Shown here: positions 5,401 to 8,334 of the stretch, piece after piece
How the letters are laid out: the number at the start of each line of letters is the position of its first letter
Position numbering within the stretch: position 1 is the first letter of the stretch
Assembly (NCBI GenBank): GCA_013139345.1
Contig: WTAY01000124.1
Location: forward strand, 1 to 8,334
Direction: 5' to 3'
DNA length: 8,334 bases
Origin: Methylophaga sp.
Lineage (GTDB): Bacteria; Pseudomonadota; Gammaproteobacteria; Nitrosococcales; Methylophagaceae
The notes under the pieces: generated by a model
What the model was told of the DNA's origin: nothing
The model's database searches: none
What the model saw: the letters and a program-made list of their open reading frames with translations, nothing else
Made by a program: the position numbers and the translations under genes

Positions 5401-6501
5401 TTATAATCTTCTGACGAGAAAGTCATCAAGTGATATCGCCATTTTCTGATCGCCATAGGCGGTGAAGGTACCTATTAATTCACCATCAACAAGCTCAACA
5501 TCATCATCAAAGTAAAGGTGTTGTTTGGAATCACCACTGGAAACCGTATAAAAAGAAGTCCATTGCCCCGTGTTTTTATTTTCAGCCAATAACACACCCC
5601 ACGAGGCATAGAGCTGTAGATAAAGCACCTCTACAATTCGCCAGTTCGTATTTTCAGCAAGATCCTCAATCATAAATTCAGGTTCGTAAAAGTCTGGATA
5701 TTCATCACCAACCTCATCCTCGTTTATTATGGCTTCACTTTCATTCTCAATAATGACAGGCATAAACTGTTTGAACTCTGTCAATATTTCTTCAATTTTG
5801 GCTTTTGAAAATTGCCGTGTAGGCAATGCGTGTTGTGATGTTACATACTCATCAGGGTAGGTATCAGTAATAGAGGGGCGTAGCGTTTCATAGATAAGGT
5901 TAATTTCTTCGAGTAGCTGTTCTTGTTCAGCTTTATTAGCCTCAGCACTCTCCATCTCACAAACATCAGGTAAATATCGTCTTTCAATGACTTTATGTTG
6001 GAAGGTTTGGCTTTCAGAGTCATGGAAAACAAACAGCATATCTTGAACCTCACCATTGGCAGTGCCACCTCTAACCATGCTGAATAACAGTTGCTGACGC
6101 TTGTCTAAGCCAGTACAAACCGTATTAAATTTAATATAGTCATAGATAAGATCGTGAGTTGAGAAAACCGTGCTGCCTTGATAGCTAATATAAAGCTGAT
6201 CGTCTATCAACTTTGATATTCTTGAATTTTCACTCTCTTTCACTTCCCATATATCACTAGCAAAAGAAATACGATCATTTCTGATCGTAACTGTTTCTAA
6301 TAGATCTGACTCACGCAGATAGAGAGCAACACGTTGCCGTTCAGGTAAAGAGTACTCCTCCTCACTCTCAGAACTTACGCTTTCAAGTGGATAAATAGTC
6401 GTACTGGACTTAGATGTATTGAGGTTATTGTATATAAGCAAGCTAGCAATAATAAGGATGAAAGTCCCCAGAAAGATGGAAATAAATTTAGGATTTTTCA
6501 T
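5401..6501 (-). CDS. Membrane-anchored acidic protein of unknown family
   Basis: This 366-residue protein was not recognised. After a short basic tip (MKNPK), residues about 7-24 form one hydrophobic helix (FISIFLGTFILIIASLLI), acting as a signal anchor with the rest outside the inner membrane. A Ser/Glu-rich linker follows (38-50). Residues 55-180 appear to be a mixed alpha/beta domain with C129 and C181 as a possible disulfide pair. Residues 184-207 form a charged helix (EANKAEQEQLLEEINLIYETL). Residues 251-283 are strongly acidic. The C-terminal part (about 287-364) alternates beta strands and turns (WGVLLAENKNTGQWTSFYTV, ELIGTFTAYG). It has no catalytic motif that I can identify. The start ATG at 6501 has only a weak GGGCGG site. 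It is the first gene of a probable two-gene operon with the 267-residue secreted protein, suggesting a joint envelope role. Confidence 0.75.
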   Translation of the reverse strand: MKNPKFISIFLGTFILIIASLLIYNNLNTSKSSTTIYPLESVSSESEEEYSLPERQRVALYLRESDLLETVTIRNDRISFASDIWEVKESENSRISKLIDDQLYISYQGSTVFSTHDLIYDYIKFNTVCTGLDKRQQLLFSMVRGGTANGEVQDMLFVFHDSESQTFQHKVIERRYLPDVCEMESAEANKAEQEQLLEEINLIYETLRPSITDTYPDEYVTSQHALPTRQFSKAKIEEILTEFKQFMPVIIENESEAIINEDEVGDEYPDFYEPEFMIEDLAENTNWRIVEVLYLQLYASWGVLLAENKNTGQWTSFYTVSSGDSKQHLYFDDDVELVDGELIGTFTAYGDQKMAISLDDFLVRRL

Positions 6502-6523
6502 TATTAACCGCCCAAGTAGAAAA

Positions 6524-6536
6524 GGGGATTCGCCCC
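6524..6536 (-). promoter_or_regulatory. G/C hairpin in the leader of the 366-residue gene
   Basis: On the minus strand GGGG-CGAAT-CCCC is followed by TTTT, 22 bases before the start codon. It resembles a short attenuator or a structure limiting ribosome access. The stem has only four pairs, so its effect is uncertain. Confidence 0.3.
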
Positions 6537-6552
6537 ACCAGCTTCCCAGTTA

Positions 6553-6583
6553 ATGATACCAGTTGCCCCGATGATAAATTCAA
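6553..6583 (-). promoter_or_regulatory. Possible sigma-70 promoter of the 366-residue gene
   Basis: On the minus strand an extended -10 element TGGTATCAT (6553-6561) lies 19 bases after TTGAAT (6578-6583). Transcription would start near 6545 and give a leader of about 45 bases holding the G/C hairpin. The spacing is longer than the optimum, so the call is tentative. Confidence 0.25.
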
Positions 6584-6606
6584 CAATAGACTTAACCCTT
6601 TATTTA

Positions 6607-6654
6607 CTAGGCTTTTTTATTTCTAATTCTAGGGGTATTATCTATAAAGCTAGG
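6607..6654 (+). repeat. Three CTAGG direct repeats at 22- and 21-base intervals before the MddA-like gene
   Basis: CTAGG occurs at 6607-6611, 6629-6633 and 6650-6654, about two helical turns apart, so all copies lie on the same DNA face. They bracket a weak -10 like sequence TATAAA (6643-6648). They end 54 bases before the start codon. The array could bind a regulator, or the pattern may be chance given the short unit. Confidence 0.35.
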
Positions 6655-6695
6655 ATCGCATTAACATAGGAAACTCATGGATTCTCTCCCCATCT

Positions 6696-6700
6696 GGAGG
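6696..6700 (+). promoter_or_regulatory. Ribosome binding site of the MddA-like gene
   Basis: GGAGG lies eight bases before the ATG at 6709. This strong site fixes the start. Confidence 0.75.
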
Positions 6701-6708
6701 ATATTTTT

Positions 6709-7446
6709 ATGACTAAGTTAATCACTTTAATCTACGGTATTTCTGCTTACCTTCTCGGTATGGGTGGGCTTACTTTCTTTATCTTGTTTATTGGTGGCTG
6801 GGACTTTATGCCAATTCATATTGATTCAGGCATAGCAGGCAATACTGCCGTTGCACTTATTGTTAATACACTCTTAATCGTTCTGTTTGCTGTACATCAC
6901 ACAATGGCTGCTCGGCCAAGTTTTAAGAAAAAATGGCAACATCTCATTCCCCACTCAGTTGAGCGTAGTACTTACGTCTTATTCTCTGGGTTATTTTTGA
7001 CCATTATCTGTCTCTTTTGGCAGCCTTTATACGGGATGGTTTGGGATTTTAGTAATGAATTTATACAAACAAGCCTTATTGTCATTCAAATCATAGGCTG
7101 GTCAATGGTGGTGATTGCTTCATTTATGATTAATCATTTCGAGTTATTTGGCTTACAACGTAGTTATTGTTTTTTCATGGGCAAAGATGAACCTGAAGCC
7201 AGTTTTACTGATCGTGGTTTATATAAAATTGTACGTCACCCGATCCAGTTAGGTGTGCTGATAGGAATATGGTCAACACCAACAATGAGCGTCTCTCACC
7301 TGATGCTATCTCTTTTTATGACGAACTATATCTTTATTGGCCTATATTATGAAGAAAGAGATCTCATTCAGTTTTTAGGGGATGAATATCAAGACTATCA
7401 AAACCGTGTACACAAGTTGTTACCCATTCCTAAAAAAGCTGAGTAG
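6709..7446 (+). CDS. mddA: MddA-like methanethiol S-methyltransferase (integral-membrane NnrU/isoprenylcysteine methyltransferase-like family)
   Basis: A 245-residue inner-membrane protein with about five hydrophobic segments (near 7-30, 45-63, 88-108, 120-140 and 180-212). MddA uses S-adenosylmethionine to methylate methanethiol to dimethyl sulfide. Features seen here that fit that family are AVHHTMAARPSFKKKW (61-76), PHSVERSTYVL (81-91), INHFELFGLQR (141-151), RGLYKIVRHPIQLG (169-182), WSTPTMSVSHL (188-198) and YYEERDL (213-219), with a final D-E-Y-x-x-Y. The RHP-x-x-x-G motif and the following E-E-R are the SAM-site signature shared with isoprenylcysteine and phospholipid methyltransferases of this fold, so another small thiol or lipid substrate remains possible. 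It is transcribed alone, with a strong ribosome site and its own terminator. Confidence 0.8.
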   Translation: MTKLITLIYGISAYLLGMGGLTFFILFIGGWDFMPIHIDSGIAGNTAVALIVNTLLIVLFAVHHTMAARPSFKKKWQHLIPHSVERSTYVLFSGLFLTIICLFWQPLYGMVWDFSNEFIQTSLIVIQIIGWSMVVIASFMINHFELFGLQRSYCFFMGKDEPEASFTDRGLYKIVRHPIQLGVLIGIWSTPTMSVSHLMLSLFMTNYIFIGLYYEERDLIQFLGDEYQDYQNRVHKLLPIPKKAE

Positions 7447-7456
7447 TAGTACAAGC

Positions 7457-7490
7457 GCCTCGATTCTTTAACGGGGATTGAGGCTTTCTT
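7457..7490 (+). terminator. Rho-independent terminator of the MddA-like gene
   Basis: GCCTCGATTC (7457-7466) pairs with GGATTGAGGC (7475-7484), ten pairs including two G-U, around an 8-base loop, followed by TTTCTT. It starts 11 bases after the stop codon. It sits between convergent genes; on the minus strand no T-tract follows, so it mainly serves the plus strand. Confidence 0.8.
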
Positions 7491-7497
7491 GCTCATT

Positions 7498-7860
7498 TCA
7501 AAGGTGCTTGATGACTTCCAAAATATGTCCATTTTCATCATCAAAATAAAAACCTTCCCGATCACTTGAGAAATAAACCTGTTTATTGGTTCTATCAGCA
7601 GGGCTATCTCCAAACGTAATCTCAGGACTATTTTTGATTCTGCTAAATATGTCAGTATATTCTTGTTCTGTCACAATAAAAGCATAATGCCGTGGCTCAA
7701 AACTTTCTTTTTTATTAAAGAGTAATTTTAGATTGTCATCCACAGCTACAGCGGTGAAAGGTTCATAATGCCCCAAATTAGTTAACCCAAGAATATCAGC
7801 ATAAAATGCAGCGGTACTAACAGTATTTTTGGTTGGGATAATTGTATGATCAAGGTGCAT
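7498..7860 (-). CDS. Small VOC (glyoxalase-fold) family protein
   Basis: At 120 residues this is a single vicinal-oxygen-chelate unit built from two beta-alpha-beta-beta-beta modules. Module one opens with MHLDHTIIPTKN and AAFYADILGL. Module two starts at RHYAFIVTEQEY and ends in REGFYFDDENGHILEVIKHL. His5, His58 and Glu114 occupy the positions usually used to bind a divalent metal in this superfamily, so an active metal enzyme (glyoxalase, dioxygenase or fosfomycin-resistance-like) is plausible; the substrate cannot be named. The start ATG at 7860 is preceded by GAGGGA six bases upstream. It lies 29 bases after the DUF2237 gene and is probably in its operon. It converges on the MddA-like gene. 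Confidence 0.85.
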   Translation of the reverse strand: MHLDHTIIPTKNTVSTAAFYADILGLTNLGHYEPFTAVAVDDNLKLLFNKKESFEPRHYAFIVTEQEYTDIFSRIKNSPEITFGDSPADRTNKQVYFSSDREGFYFDDENGHILEVIKHL

Positions 7861-7889
7861 GATATTTCCCTCACTCTCTTCTTATTGAG

Positions 7890-8267
7890 CTAATTTAGAT
7901 CAACTGCATACACTTTTAATAATTCAATCGGAATAATCTCTAGTGCTTTTTGATGCGTTCTAGTCAGAAACACCTTCGGAGCCATATCGTGACTGTATGC
8001 TTCAAGCCAGCGTAGCGCACACAAACACCACCGATCTCCTGGATTTAAGCCCGGAAAATCAAGCTCTGGTACCGGCGTGGACAAATCATTTCCTTTAAAA
8101 CGAGAGTATTCAAGAAAGTCCTTTGTGACTTCAATACACACCGTATGCGACCCCGTATCAGTATCTCCAGTATTACAACAACCATCACGTAAAAAGCCAG
8201 TGATAGGATCATCGCTACACAATTCAAGCCGTTCACCAAAGACATTGAGTGATGCACTAATCTCCAT
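7890..8267 (-). CDS. DUF2237 family protein
   Basis: A 125-residue cytosolic protein matching the conserved DUF2237 family along its whole length: NVFGERLELCSDDPITGFLRDGCCNTG (8-34), GSHTVCIEVTKDFLEYSRFKGNDLSTP (39-65), FPGLNPGDRWCLCALRWLEAY (71-91) and HQKALEIIPIELLKVYAVD (105-123). Six cysteines (17, 30, 31, 44, 81, 83) sit in the conserved blocks and suggest metal binding or redox chemistry, but the biochemical function is not established. The ATG at 8267 overlaps the stop codon of the preceding gene (TAATG), and AGGTGG lies just upstream, indicating translational coupling. The VOC gene follows after 29 bases. Confidence 0.9.
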   Translation of the reverse strand: MEISASLNVFGERLELCSDDPITGFLRDGCCNTGDTDTGSHTVCIEVTKDFLEYSRFKGNDLSTPVPELDFPGLNPGDRWCLCALRWLEAYSHDMAPKVFLTRTHQKALEIIPIELLKVYAVDLN

Positions 8268-8334
8268 TATCCACCTGGTCTTCGTAACATTTTACGCACG
8301 TCACCCACATGCATTTCTTCTTGAGAAATCAAAC
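8267..8334 (-). CDS. 3' end of an unidentified gene upstream of the DUF2237 gene
   Basis: On the minus strand an open frame enters from the window edge and ends in TAA at 8267-8269. Its visible C-terminus is LISQEEMHVGDVRKMLRRPG followed by a final Gly. The stop shares its last base with the DUF2237 start codon. The tight overlap, typical of co-transcribed bacterial genes, is the main evidence that this frame is real. Twenty-one residues are too few to name a family. Confidence 0.5.
   Translation of the reverse strand, partial: LISQEEMHVGDVRKMLRRPGG

Noticed and set aside
1..8334. CRISPR array, tRNA/rRNA genes, phage or transposase genes
   Set aside because: I saw no regularly spaced repeats, cloverleaf-like segments, rRNA-like stretches or transposase motifs on either strand; the only mobile-type DNA is the small REP-like and CTCCC repeats.

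Overview
The window looks like chromosomal DNA from a marine or aquatic gammaproteobacterium. The base composition is moderately AT-rich. It carries a secreted PKD/FN3 protein end, an NhaR/NhaA sodium-proton antiport module, a methanethiol methyltransferase-like membrane enzyme, and intergenic repeats of a type common in gammaproteobacteria. The genus cannot be fixed from the sequence alone.

Left part (1-2133). The window opens inside the 3' end of a large secreted protein (PKD domain, then an FN3-like domain, then stop). Two hairpins follow: a UUCG-tetraloop stem and a textbook intrinsic terminator. The 387-base gene-free stretch up to 991 is largely filled by repeats: a two-unit REP-like element and a separate CTCCC/GGGAG repeat. 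Next, on the minus strand, is a Fic-domain AMP-transferase with an N-terminal helix-turn-helix. A 16-base exact copy of the terminator's 3' arm and T-tract lies on the far side of the Fic gene, so the Fic/repeat block sits between direct repeats. This suggests the block was inserted into, or rearranged within, an ancestral convergent terminator.

Middle part (2134-6501), all minus strand. nhaR (LysR-type, sodium-responsive) is followed after 4 bases by nhaA (Na+/H+ antiporter), an operon in the reverse order to E. coli nhaAR. The region upstream of nhaR contains two perfect inverted repeats that are candidate operators. Further upstream lies a two-gene envelope operon of unrecognised families: a 366-residue single-pass membrane-anchored acidic protein, then a 267-residue secreted Tyr/Asn-rich protein with one curlin-like Gln/Asn segment.

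Right part (6502-8334). A 207-base divergent control region precedes, on the plus strand, a 245-residue five-helix membrane methyltransferase closely resembling MddA (methanethiol to dimethyl sulfide). It ends in its own terminator. Facing it on the minus strand is a compact operon: the 3' end of an unidentified gene, then a DUF2237 gene whose start overlaps that gene's stop codon, then a small VOC (glyoxalase-fold) protein. No tRNA, rRNA, CRISPR array or intact insertion sequence was seen. The least explained parts are the membrane-anchored/secreted gene pair and the repeat-flanked Fic block.
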